A stretch of 9,141 nt of DNA from Candidatus Symbiobacter sp. Its GTDB lineage: Bacteria > Pseudomonadota > Alphaproteobacteria > Elsterales > Elsteraceae. The stretch spans positions 1 to 9,141 of the forward strand of contig JASGCR010000069.1 of NCBI GenBank assembly GCA_030054015.1, read 5' to 3'. A program made the translations under genes and the position numbers. This document shows positions 1-6,027 of this stretch, piece by piece; the stretch's first letter is position 1, and every line of letters starts with the position of its first letter. The notes beneath the pieces were generated by a model that made no database searches, had not been told where the DNA came from, and saw only the letters and a list, made by a program, of their open reading frames with translations.

Positions 1-212
1 GGGGGGGATAGAAAAGCCAGAATTTTTGTTAAAAAATTCTTGGCTTTTCTTGGGGGGGTTGGTGCAATATGTTGATTATGCTAATAGATTCTCAACACCA
101 CCAACCCCCCCAAGCTCCGCTAAGGGCTTCGCCCTAAGCGTCGCTATCCCCCCCTTCCTAAGCAGGAAGGGGGGGTCATAAAGGCGAATTTTCAAGGACA
201 CGGGGTATATCC
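1..212 (+). repeat. Multi-hairpin inverted-repeat element, copy 1 (left end outside window)
   Basis: Compared with copy 2 at 4263-4538, base 1 aligns with base 4322, so the left terminal hairpin is cut by the window edge. Visible parts: hairpin II (10-27 with 32-50, 18 bp with one bulged T), hairpin III (52-64 with 99-111, 13 bp starting with seven G, 34-nt loop), hairpin IV (118-127 with 131-140, TTC loop, plus 113-115 with 143-145), and terminal hairpin V (148-159 with 164-175, AAGC loop). An outer arm follows to about 212. Bases 147-179 are identical to the 33-bp right terminal repeat of copy 2. The outer arm 176-203 matches the reverse complement of the left arm of copy 2 (4273-4300) at 24 of 28 positions. 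No protein is encoded. It lies upstream of the ftsB-like gene in the same orientation as copy 2. The family is not one I can name. Confidence 0.85.
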
Positions 213-237
213 TTGACGCCAAGGCGCAATTTTGGCG
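193..237 (+). other. Two small hairpins upstream of the ftsB-like gene
   Basis: CAAGGA (193-198) pairs with TCCTTG (210-215), and CGCCAA (217-222) pairs with TTGGCG (232-237). The first lies inside the outer arm of repeat copy 1 and the second just beyond it. No T-run follows either, so they are not intrinsic terminators. They could be leader-RNA structure or chance. I see no convincing promoter between here and the start codon at 282. Confidence 0.3.
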
Positions 238-281
238 AAGCTCGGTTTTGACCAAAAATTCCCCTCTGCTGGTAGTTTACC

Positions 282-674
282 ATGATTGATCTGGCCCCTG
301 AAACTGTTCGCCCGACGCTGCGCAAAGTCACCCGCGGGGGTTTGGCGATGATCATATTTTGCGCCCTTGCTATTTTTTATCTCAGTTACAATTTAGTGGT
401 GGGGGATCGCGGGATACTGGCCTGGCTTAGATTAAGGGGGGAAATCGACAAGGCACAATTAACCTTGCAGTTGCTTAAAACCGAAAAGTTGAATATCGAG
501 AAAAAAGTAAACGCGCTGCATCCCGAAAATTTAGACCCTGATATGCTAGAAGAGAGGGTCAGGGCGGTACTCGGTTTGGGACGACCGCAAGAGACGGTCA
601 TTTTATTGCGCCGCAATGAAAGCCACCCGCCAATTATCGATAACAGCAAAGCCATTCATATTAACAACAAATGA
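282..674 (+). CDS. ftsB: FtsB/DivIC-like septum formation initiator protein
   Basis: 130-residue protein with the layout of the FtsB/DivIC family, which in other bacteria joins FtsL and FtsQ in the division complex at mid-cell. A short cytoplasmic N-terminus (1-20) is followed by one transmembrane segment (about 21-40), the motif GDRG at 41-44, and a periplasmic heptad-rich region (about 45-80) with Leu, Ile and Val at coiled-coil spacing. The C-terminal stretch LDPDMLEERVRAVLGLGRP (84-102) is typical of the alphaproteobacterial septum formation initiator encoded beside pdhA. The tail 105-130 is polar and poorly conserved. ATG 282 gives a sensible N-terminus, but only a weak purine stretch (GGTAG, 271-275) precedes it, so translation initiation may be weak. 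The gap to pdhA is 235 bases, so a single transcript is possible but not shown. Family assignment rests on layout and context, not a search. Confidence 0.82.
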   Translation: MIDLAPETVRPTLRKVTRGGLAMIIFCALAIFYLSYNLVVGDRGILAWLRLRGEIDKAQLTLQLLKTEKLNIEKKVNALHPENLDPDMLEERVRAVLGLGRPQETVILLRRNESHPPIIDNSKAIHINNK

Positions 675-909
675 CAAAAATCGGGCTGGGCTTGACCAGG
701 TTCTGATTTTGCATCAGCGAATATATTCTTGGTAAAGTTCTGGCGACGCAATATATTTCATTAATATCTTGGCGGCTAAACTGACACTTGCTAATCACGA
801 ATCAATATGATTTTGTTGCGACCAGACGGGCTTGCAAGCGGGTCTTGGCGGGCTGTTGTTACACTGATAGATATATTCTATGGCTTGATCGATTTTTTTG
901 GAGGTTCTG
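675..909 (+). other. ftsB-pdhA intergenic region, no clear promoter
   Basis: These 235 bases hold no credible gene. Visible items are a small inverted repeat CTGAT/ATCAG (703-707 with 713-717), a recurring ATATATTCT-like motif (about 720-729 and 870-879), and an imperfect hairpin around the GCTTGCAAGC palindrome (829-838, flanked by CCAGAC 822-827 and GTCTTGG 842-848). No -35/-10 pair with proper spacing stood out. A pdhA promoter or attenuator here is plausible from the length but cannot be placed. Confidence 0.4.
900..904 (+). promoter_or_regulatory. Shine-Dalgarno of pdhA (decides start 910)
   Basis: GGAGG lies five bases before ATG 910. The reading frame is open from a TTG at 898, but that TTG overlaps the ribosome binding site and would leave none of its own. 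ATG 910 is therefore the better start, four residues shorter. Confidence 0.85.
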
Positions 910-1968
910 ATGGTACAAAAGGCGCGTAGCCTCTCTCCAACCAACCAACGGGCAAGTGGCGCAAATGGAAATTCGCGCATCAATGCCAAAAATGCCGATG
1001 AATCCTTGCATTCGCCCGCAATTTTGTTGGAACGTTATCGCTCCATGCTGCTGATCCGGCGGTTCGAGGAAAAAGCCGGGCAACTTTACGGCATGGGGGC
1101 GATTGGCGGATTTTGCCACCTTTATATCGGCCAGGAAGCGGTGGTAACGGGTATCCAGGCCGCTCTTATCCCTGGCGATTCCATCATAACCTCATACCGT
1201 GATCACGGTCATATGATTGCCACCGGCATGGATGCCAAGGGGGTGATGGCCGAACTCACGGGCCGCCGCGATGGCTATTCCCACGGCAAAGGCGGTTCCA
1301 TGCACATGTTCAGCCGCGAAAAGGGATTTTTCGGCGGTCATGGCATTGTCGGGGCGCAGGTGCCGCTGGGTACCGGTCTGGCTTTTGCCCATAAATACCG
1401 CGAAGATGGGCATGTATGCGTGACCTATTTTGGCGATGGGGCCTCGAACCAGGGCCAGATTTACGAAGCGATGAATATGGCATCGCTTTGGAAAGTGCCG
1501 CAAATTTTCGTGATTGAAAATAACCGCTACGGCATGGGTACCGCCGTCGCCCGCATCGCCGCCGGCACCAAATTATACAAACGCGGCGAAGGCTTTGGCA
1601 TCCCAGGTCGCACCGTGAATGGCATGGATGTGACCGAAGTCGAACAGGCGGCGCGTGAGGCGGTATCTGCCGCGCGGAAAGGCCAAGGCCCCTATATCTT
1701 GGAAATGGAAACCTATCGCTATCGCGGCCATTCCATGTCCGACCCCGCCAAATATCGCAGCAAGGAAGAGGTCGCCGACATGCGCGATCATCACGACCCC
1801 ATCAACCACGTCGCCAAATTATTGGAACAGGCCGGGGTGGATGAGGAAAAATTAAAAGCAATCGATAACGAAGTCAAAGCGATCTGCTCAGATGCGGCGG
1901 AATTCGCTCTGGCCAGCCCGGAACCCGATGCTTCCGAGCTTTGGACTGACGTTTTGGTGGAGGCGTAA
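910..1968 (+). CDS. pdhA: Pyruvate dehydrogenase E1 component, alpha subunit
   Basis: 352 residues, the usual length for a heterotetrameric E1 alpha. With PdhB it catalyses thiamine-diphosphate-dependent decarboxylation of pyruvate and reductive acetylation of the lipoyl groups on E2. The first ~35 residues are a non-conserved polar leader. The core starts with the MLLIRRFEEKAGQLYG region (46-61) and the IGQEAV segment (73-78). HGKGGSMHM (125-133) is the conserved substrate and cofactor loop. GDGASNQGQIYEAMNMA (175-191) through ENN (203-205) is the ThDP/Mg2+ motif. YRYRGHSMSDPAKYRSKEEV (269-288) matches the loop whose serine is phosphorylated in mitochondrial E1; Ser275 is the equivalent, though a kinase is not expected in bacteria. 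No key residue is missing. The stop codon is two bases before the pdhB start, so translation is probably coupled. Confidence 0.97.
   Translation: MVQKARSLSPTNQRASGANGNSRINAKNADESLHSPAILLERYRSMLLIRRFEEKAGQLYGMGAIGGFCHLYIGQEAVVTGIQAALIPGDSIITSYRDHGHMIATGMDAKGVMAELTGRRDGYSHGKGGSMHMFSREKGFFGGHGIVGAQVPLGTGLAFAHKYREDGHVCVTYFGDGASNQGQIYEAMNMASLWKVPQIFVIENNRYGMGTAVARIAAGTKLYKRGEGFGIPGRTVNGMDVTEVEQAAREAVSAARKGQGPYILEMETYRYRGHSMSDPAKYRSKEEVADMRDHHDPINHVAKLLEQAGVDEEKLKAIDNEVKAICSDAAEFALASPEPDASELWTDVLVEA
1959..1963 (+). promoter_or_regulatory. Shine-Dalgarno of pdhB within the end of pdhA
   Basis: GGAGG sits in the last codons of pdhA, seven bases before the GTG start at 1971. This supports the GTG start and coupled translation of the two E1 subunits. 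Confidence 0.8.
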
Positions 1969-1970
1969 AA

Positions 1971-3350
1971 GTGGCAACCCAAATCTTAATGCCGGCATTA
2001 TCCCCGACCATGACGGAGGGGAAATTATCTAAATGGCTTAAAAACCAAGGCGACACGGTCAAATCCGGCGATGTCATTGCCGAAATCGAAACCGACAAGG
2101 CGACGATGGAGGTCGAGGCCGTCGATGAGGGGATTTTGCGGCAAATTTTGGTGCCGGCTGGCACCGAAGGCGTGGCGGTGAATACCCCCATTGCCGTGGT
2201 CGGCGAAGCCAATGAAGATATTTCCGCTTTGGCGGCGGGAGGTAAAGCGGGGGGGGCGAAACCCAGCCCGTCAAAGATGGCGGCAGCCTCAACCCAAGAA
2301 CCGGTTGCGGCGGCAAAACCCGTGGCGGTAACCAGTTCCATTCCCCAAGAAACCGAATATGCTGGAAAAACCGAGAAAAAAACCGTGCGCGAGGCCTTGC
2401 GCGATGCCATGGCCGAGGAAATGCGCCGCGACCCCTCGGTATTTCTGATGGGCGAAGAAGTCGCACAATATCAAGGCGCGTACAAAGTCAGCCAGGGCTT
2501 GTTGGATGAATTTGGTGCGAAGCGGGTGATTGACGCGCCCATATCGGAAATGGGTTTTGCCGGTTTGGGGGTGGGGGCGGCTTTGTCTGGCCTGCGCCCG
2601 ATCATCGAATTCATGACCTTTAACTTTGCCATGCAGGCCTTAGACCAAATCATCAACTCCGCCGCCAAGACTTTGTACATGTCGGGCGGGCAGATGGGGG
2701 CCCCCATCGTGTTCCGTGGCCCTAACGGGGCGGCGTCGCGCGTGGCGGCACAGCACAGCCAATGCTACGCCTCGTGGTATGCCCATTGTCCGGGTTTGAA
2801 AGTGGTGGCACCTTATTCCGCCGCCGATGCCAAGGGTTTGTTAAAATCCGCCATACGCGACCCCAATCCGGTGATTTTCCTGGAACATGAAATATTATAC
2901 GGCGCGTCATTTGAGGTACCGACCGATCCCGATTATGTCGTGCCAATTGGGCGGGCGCGGGTGGCGCGGCGCGGGCGCGATGTGACCATCACGGCCTTTT
3001 CCTATTCGGTGAAAACCGCGTTGGAAGCGGCGGAACTTTTAGCCGCCGAGGGGATTGAGGCGGAAGTGATTGATCTGCGTTCAATTCGCCCGCTTGACGT
3101 TGCCACGATTGTCGAATCGGTGAAACGCACCAACCGCCTGGTCACGGTCGAAGAAGGTTGGGGCTTCGCCGGCATTGGCGGCGAAGTGGCGATGCAGGTG
3201 ATCGAACATGCGTTTGATTATCTCGACGCGCCGCCAGTGCGGGTCTGCGGGGCCGATGTTCCCTTGCCTTATGCCGCGAATCTTGAGAAACTCGCTTTGC
3301 CGCAACCCGCCGGTGTGTTTTCCGCAGTGAAAGCGGTGATGTATCGGTAA
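1971..3350 (+). CDS. pdhB: Pyruvate dehydrogenase E1 component, beta subunit with N-terminal lipoyl domain
   Basis: 459 residues, about 130 longer than a plain E1 beta because of an N-terminal lipoyl domain, an arrangement known from alphaproteobacteria. Residues 1-80 are the lipoyl domain with lipoylation site Lys43 in IETDKATMEVE. Residues 85-130 are an Ala/Pro/Lys-rich flexible linker. From about 136 the transketolase-like E1 beta begins: MGEEVAQYQGAYKVSQGL (160-177) contains the conserved Glu (162) that contacts the thiamine aminopyrimidine ring, and AAQHSQCYASW (259-269) contains the conserved active-site His262. The C-terminal part (about 335-459) is the transketolase C-terminal domain with EEGWGFAGIGGEV (394-406). 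It starts at GTG, two bases after the pdhA stop. The lipoyl-coding DNA is strikingly similar to that of pdhC. Downstream lies repeat sequence rather than pdhC directly. Confidence 0.97.
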   Translation: MATQILMPALSPTMTEGKLSKWLKNQGDTVKSGDVIAEIETDKATMEVEAVDEGILRQILVPAGTEGVAVNTPIAVVGEANEDISALAAGGKAGGAKPSPSKMAAASTQEPVAAAKPVAVTSSIPQETEYAGKTEKKTVREALRDAMAEEMRRDPSVFLMGEEVAQYQGAYKVSQGLLDEFGAKRVIDAPISEMGFAGLGVGAALSGLRPIIEFMTFNFAMQALDQIINSAAKTLYMSGGQMGAPIVFRGPNGAASRVAAQHSQCYASWYAHCPGLKVVAPYSAADAKGLLKSAIRDPNPVIFLEHEILYGASFEVPTDPDYVVPIGRARVARRGRDVTITAFSYSVKTALEAAELLAAEGIEAEVIDLRSIRPLDVATIVESVKRTNRLVTVEEGWGFAGIGGEVAMQVIEHAFDYLDAPPVRVCGADVPLPYAANLEKLALPQPAGVFSAVKAVMYR

Positions 3351-3354
3351 AGAT

Positions 3355-3520
3355 GTCATTCTGAGCGTCGCCGTAGTTGCCCTGCGACAGCAGGGCTTAC
3401 GAAGGCAAGCGAAGAATCCAGAAAAATCCAGAAAATATAACGGTTCCTGGCTTTTTCTGGATTCTTCGGTAAGAAATGTTACCCGCGCTAAAGCGCGGAC
3501 ATTTCTAACCTCAGAATGAC
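3355..3520 (+). repeat. Second multi-hairpin repeat (GTCATTCTGAG ends)
   Basis: The element is bounded by perfect 11-bp inverted repeats, GTCATTCTGAG (3355-3365) and CTCAGAATGAC (3510-3520). It contains three hairpins: GCCCTGC (3379-3385) with GCAGGGC (3390-3396); a long stem 3411-3426 with 3452-3467, 16 perfect pairs extended by CCAG/CTGG (3428-3431 with 3447-3450) after one mismatch; and AGAAATGT (3472-3479) with ACATTTCT (3499-3506), enclosing CCGCGCT/AGCGCGG (3483-3489 with 3492-3498). It starts five bases after the pdhB stop codon and could act as a 3' stabiliser or partial terminator between E1 and the rest of the operon. Ends resembling GTCATTCTGAG occur in intergenic repeats of many bacteria, from general knowledge. 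Confidence 0.85.
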
Positions 3521-3541
3521 AATTATTTGGACTTAATCAGA

Positions 3542-3564
3542 CTTTCCTAAGGAAGGGGAGGTCA
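3542..3564 (+). repeat. Fragment of the first repeat type (right terminal hairpin)
   Basis: The segment has the form CTTTCCTAAGGAAGGGGAGG followed by TCA. This resembles the right terminal hairpin of copies 1 and 2 (CCTTCCT, loop, AGGAAGGGGGGG, TCAT) with a shortened loop and an interrupted G-run. It is in the same orientation as copies 1 and 2, just upstream of the GIY-YIG gene. The outer arm is not convincingly present. It is probably a decayed remnant. Confidence 0.5.
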
Positions 3565-3613
3565 GTTTCTTTCTAGTTTTTGCGGCAATACTTGTTCTTT
3601 CTTGGAACCAAAC

Positions 3614-4246
3614 ATGGAAAAAAACCAAAATCTGGAAATTGTCTATGTTTTAACCAATCCCGCCATGCCGGAATTGGTTAAAATTGGTCGAACTTCAAGA
3701 AGCGATTTAAGGAAAAGGATAAACGATCTTAATTCCACCAGCGTACCCTTCCCGTTTAAGATTGAGTTTTCGTGTAATGTTGAGGATTCGCGTTCGGTTG
3801 AATCGGCATTATTTACCGCTTTTGCGCCGCAACGGGTGAATCCGAAACGCGAATTTTTTAAGATTATTCCAGAGCAAGCGATTGCGATCTTAAAATTGTT
3901 GCATGTCGAGGAATCAACCGAAGAATTAACCGCGATAGCCGATGAATCAATTGATGAGGATGAAAAACAAGCGGTTGAAAAATTTATCTTGCGGCGACCG
4001 GCTTTGGATTTTGCTCTCATGGAAATTCCGGTTGGCAGTAAATTGCGATTCAAAACCGATGCGGCGATAGAATGTGAAGTGTATGATGCACGAAAAGTGG
4101 TCTATAATGGTGAAGTATCTTCTTTGACAAAACTTACGACACAATTGCTCAATCGGGAATATGCGGTTCAACCAACACCCTATTGGACTTACAACGGCAA
4201 AAATTTGTTGGATATTTACAATGAAACATTTACGACTGAGGTATGA
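3614..4246 (+). CDS. GIY-YIG nuclease family protein with RAMA/DUF4357-like C-terminal domain
   Basis: 210 residues. Residues 9-93 resemble the T5orf172/Mug113 branch of GIY-YIG nucleases: IVYVLTN (9-15) stands for GIY, LVKIGRTS (21-28) for YIG, followed by LRKRINDLN (32-40) with the conserved Arg, VESALFTAF (62-70) with the conserved Glu, and REFFKI (79-84). The core motifs look intact, so a working nuclease is plausible. An acidic linker (99-120) leads to residues 130-206, where IPVGSKLRF, VVYNGEVSSLTKLT and YWTYNGKNLLDIY match the pattern of RAMA/DUF4357 domains found in restriction-associated and mobile-element proteins. A TTG at 3602 is in frame, but ATG 3614 has GGAA (3604-3607) six bases upstream and is preferred. 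Only 14 of the first 40 codons end in G or C, against 26 of 40 in pdhC, and AGA, AGG, ATA and CGA occur early. This suggests foreign origin. It sits between pdhB and pdhC, flanked by repeats. Target and biological role are unknown. Confidence 0.75.
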   Translation: MEKNQNLEIVYVLTNPAMPELVKIGRTSRSDLRKRINDLNSTSVPFPFKIEFSCNVEDSRSVESALFTAFAPQRVNPKREFFKIIPEQAIAILKLLHVEESTEELTAIADESIDEDEKQAVEKFILRRPALDFALMEIPVGSKLRFKTDAAIECEVYDARKVVYNGEVSSLTKLTTQLLNREYAVQPTPYWTYNGKNLLDIYNETFTTEV

Positions 4247-4262
4247 AATTAAAAAATTTAAA

Positions 4263-4538
4263 CTTGTACAATCCGTGTCTTAGAAAATTCACATTTATGA
4301 CCCCCCCTTCCTGCTTAGGAAGGGGGGGATAGAAAAGCTTAGAATTTTTTGCTTAAAAAATTCTAAGCTTTTCTTGGGGGGGTTGGTGTCATAGGTTGAT
4401 AGTGATATATGATCTTTACGATCACCAACCCCCCCGACCTCCGCTTGGCGGCAAGCCGCCAAGCGGAGGTTTCCCCCCCTTCCTAAGCAGGAAGGGGGGG
4501 TCATCGTGCGGATTCTTTTGGAAACAGAGTATATCTTT
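4263..4538 (+). repeat. Multi-hairpin inverted-repeat element, copy 2 (complete)
   Basis: Perfect 33-bp inverted repeats (4297-4329 and 4472-4504) are each themselves a hairpin with a 12-bp stem, seven C then TTCCT, and a 4-nt loop (4301-4328 and 4473-4500). Between them lie hairpin II (4331-4350 with 4355-4374, 20 perfect pairs, GCTT loop), hairpin III (4376-4388 with 4423-4435, 34-nt loop) and hairpin IV (4438-4452 with 4455-4469, 15 pairs). Weaker outer arms extend to about 4263 and 4538. The left arm resembles the right arm of copy 1, and the right arm resembles the inverted fragment at 6161-6210. No transposase is encoded, so if mobile it would be a non-autonomous, MITE-like element. An obvious target duplication is not visible. 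Confidence 0.88.
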
Positions 4539-4546
4539 TATTTAAT
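4518..4546 (+). promoter_or_regulatory. Candidate promoter of pdhC
   Basis: TTGGAA (4518-4523, four of six to the sigma-70 -35) and TTTAAT (4541-4546, five of six to the -10) are separated by exactly 17 bases. The expected transcription start is near 4553, giving a leader of about 17 bases with GGAG at 4558-4561. The -35 lies inside the conserved outer arm of repeat copy 2 and the -10 just outside it. A dedicated promoter would make sense because pdhC is separated from pdhB by about 1.2 kb of inserted sequence. Confidence 0.5.
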
Positions 4547-4569
4547 AAAAATCTTCTGGAGTACCCACC

Positions 4570-5877
4570 ATGCCGATCGAAATCTTAATGCCCGCCCTGT
4601 CCCCGACCATGACGGAAGGAAATATCGCCAAATGGCTTAAACGCGAGGGCGACAAAGTCAAATCCGGCGATGTTATGCTGGAAATCGAAACCGACAAGGC
4701 CACGATGGAGGTCGAATCCGTCGATGACGGGGTGATCGGCAAAATCCTGTACGGCGATGGCAGCAAAAATGTCAAAGTCAACCAACGCATCGGCGTGATC
4801 TTAAAATCGGGCGAAACTGCGGCGGATATTGACAAATTTTCTCCCCCCAAAACCGCAACGGCACCAACCCCAACCAACGCCCCCACACCCGCCAAAGCCG
4901 CCACCGCAATTGCCGCGGCAACCACTCCGGCAACCAGCGGCGGCGGAGGCTCCGCCTCGATTGGAGGAGGCACCGCCTCAAGAATCATGGTATCGCCCCT
5001 GGCGAAACGCATGGCGACGGAGGCCGGCATCGACCTGGCCAAAGTCACCGGCACCGGGCCACATGGCCGCATCGTCAAATCCGACATTGAATCCTTCCCA
5101 TCCGGCGGCGGCAAAGGCGCGTCCCCCGCCAAGGCAGCCCCACAACCCGGTATATTGGATGCGTTCGAACTCATCCCGCATTCATCCATGCGCAAAACCA
5201 TCGCCAAACGACTGACCGAATCCAAACGCGACATTCCCCATTTTTATTTGTCGCAAGATTTGGATATTGGTGCATTAATGTCGGCGCGGGCGCGGTTGAA
5301 CGCCAATGCGCCCATTGCAAATGAAAAGGGCGGCGACAAAGCCCCCGCTTATAAATTATCGGTCAATGATTTCATTATCAAAGCCGTGGCGATGGCCCTG
5401 GCCAAAATGCCCGATGTCAATGCCGCTTGGTCGGATGACGGCATGATGAAATTCCAATCGGTGGATGTTGCGGTCGCGGTGGCACTGCCCAATAACGGCC
5501 TTATTACCCCCATCGTACGCGCGGCGGATCAAAAATCGCTATCGGTTATTTCCAATGAAATCAAGGAACTCGCCAAACGCGCCCGCGACGGCAAATTAAA
5601 ACCGCATGAATATCAAGGCGGCGGTTTTTCGGTGTCGAATTTAGGCATGTATGGCATCGACCAATTCACCCCCATCATCAACCCGCCGCAAAGCTGTATC
5701 ATGGGGGTCGGGGCAGGGCTTGAAAAACCGGTGGTGCGCGGCGGCAAAATCGAGGTCGCCACCGTGATGAATGTAACGCTCGCCTGTGATCACCGCGTCG
5801 TCGATGGGGCGTTGGGAGCCGATTTCATGAAGTTGTTCAAGGCATTTATCGAAGAGCCGGTGATGATGCTGGTATAA
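4570..5877 (+). CDS. pdhC: Pyruvate dehydrogenase E2 component (dihydrolipoamide acetyltransferase)
   Basis: 435 residues. It forms the core of the complex and transfers the acetyl group from its lipoyl arm to CoA. Residues 1-80 are a single lipoyl domain with Lys43 in IETDKATMEVE. Residues 91-137 are a Pro/Ala/Thr/Gly-rich linker. The peripheral subunit-binding domain is about 139-175 (VSPLAKRMATEAGIDLAKV then TGPHGRIVKSDIE). A second linker leads to the catalytic domain (about 200-435) with FSVSNLGMYG (353-362) and the acetyltransferase signature DHRVVDG (407-413), containing His408 and Asp412 (general base and its partner in this family). Domains are complete and the C-terminus EEPVMMLV is normal. 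ATG 4570 has GGAG (4558-4561) eight bases upstream. It is normally adjacent to pdhB; here it is separated. No lpd (E3) gene follows. Confidence 0.97.
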   Translation: MPIEILMPALSPTMTEGNIAKWLKREGDKVKSGDVMLEIETDKATMEVESVDDGVIGKILYGDGSKNVKVNQRIGVILKSGETAADIDKFSPPKTATAPTPTNAPTPAKAATAIAAATTPATSGGGGSASIGGGTASRIMVSPLAKRMATEAGIDLAKVTGTGPHGRIVKSDIESFPSGGGKGASPAKAAPQPGILDAFELIPHSSMRKTIAKRLTESKRDIPHFYLSQDLDIGALMSARARLNANAPIANEKGGDKAPAYKLSVNDFIIKAVAMALAKMPDVNAAWSDDGMMKFQSVDVAVAVALPNNGLITPIVRAADQKSLSVISNEIKELAKRARDGKLKPHEYQGGGFSVSNLGMYGIDQFTPIINPPQSCIMGVGAGLEKPVVRGGKIEVATVMNVTLACDHRVVDGALGADFMKLFKAFIEEPVMMLV

Positions 5878-5880
5878 ATG

Positions 5881-5927
5881 ACCGCGCGGCGGCACCGACC
5901 GCACGGCGGCACCGACCGCACGGCGGG
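5881..5927 (+). repeat. 17-bp tandem repeat just after pdhC
   Basis: Two copies of a 17-bp GC-rich unit starting ACCGACCGCACGG lie at 5894-5910 and 5911-5927 and differ only at the last base. They are preceded by a partial copy (5881-5893, ACCGCGCGGCGGC). The repeat begins three bases after the pdhC stop codon and does not extend the reading frame. Slippage could vary copy number. Confidence 0.75.
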
Positions 5928-5943
5928 TGCGATTCGTTTTTCG

Positions 5944-5960
5944 GTCGCTTTCGTTGCGAC
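5944..5960 (+). other. Small hairpin GTCGC/GCGAC
   Basis: GTCGC (5944-5948) and GCGAC (5956-5960) could pair around a 7-nt loop. No T-run follows. Role unknown, possibly chance. Confidence 0.3.
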
Positions 5961-5989
5961 ATTACGCGAAATAGCAAAAAAAGGGGATT

Positions 5990-6021
5990 GTTAAGGGTGA
6001 AACCCTTAACGCTTTTTCTTT
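5990..6021 (+). terminator. Intrinsic terminator downstream of pdhC
   Basis: GTTAAGGG (5990-5997) pairs perfectly with CCCTTAAC (6003-6010) around TGAAA, followed by GCTTTTTCTTT (6011-6021). An A7 run at 5976-5982 on the other side could give a weaker T-run on the minus strand, so it may work in both directions between the convergent pdhC and tpsA-like genes. The stem is only moderately GC-rich. Confidence 0.7.
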
Positions 6022-6027
6022 GGGGTG

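Noticed and set aside
1..212. CRISPR array or tRNA-like structure in the hairpin region
   Set aside because: There are no regularly spaced identical repeats with unique spacers, and the stems do not form a cloverleaf. The units are different hairpins within one element.
248..278. Promoter TTGACC...TAGTTT for the ftsB-like gene
   Set aside because: The spacing is not right for a good -10 and the start point would fall at the start codon. Too weak to claim.
898..909. TTG start for pdhA four codons upstream
   Set aside because: The TTG overlaps the GGAGG that serves ATG 910 and has no ribosome binding site of its own.
1874..2410. Long open frame on the minus strand across pdhA/pdhB
   Set aside because: It is a shadow of the pdhB lipoyl and linker coding sequence, with no family resemblance and a low-complexity composition.
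3602..3613. TTG start for the GIY-YIG gene
   Set aside because: ATG 3614 has GGAA at suitable spacing, and the four extra residues add nothing to the domain.
4301..4500. G-quadruplex or phase-variable G7 tracts
   Set aside because: The G7 runs are far apart, each is paired with a C7 arm, and none lies in a coding region or a promoter spacer, so neither role is supported.
4542..5234. 230-residue open frame on the minus strand within pdhC
   Set aside because: It mirrors the GC-rich lipoyl and linker region of pdhC. The Ala/Val/Pro-rich product is typical of an antisense shadow.
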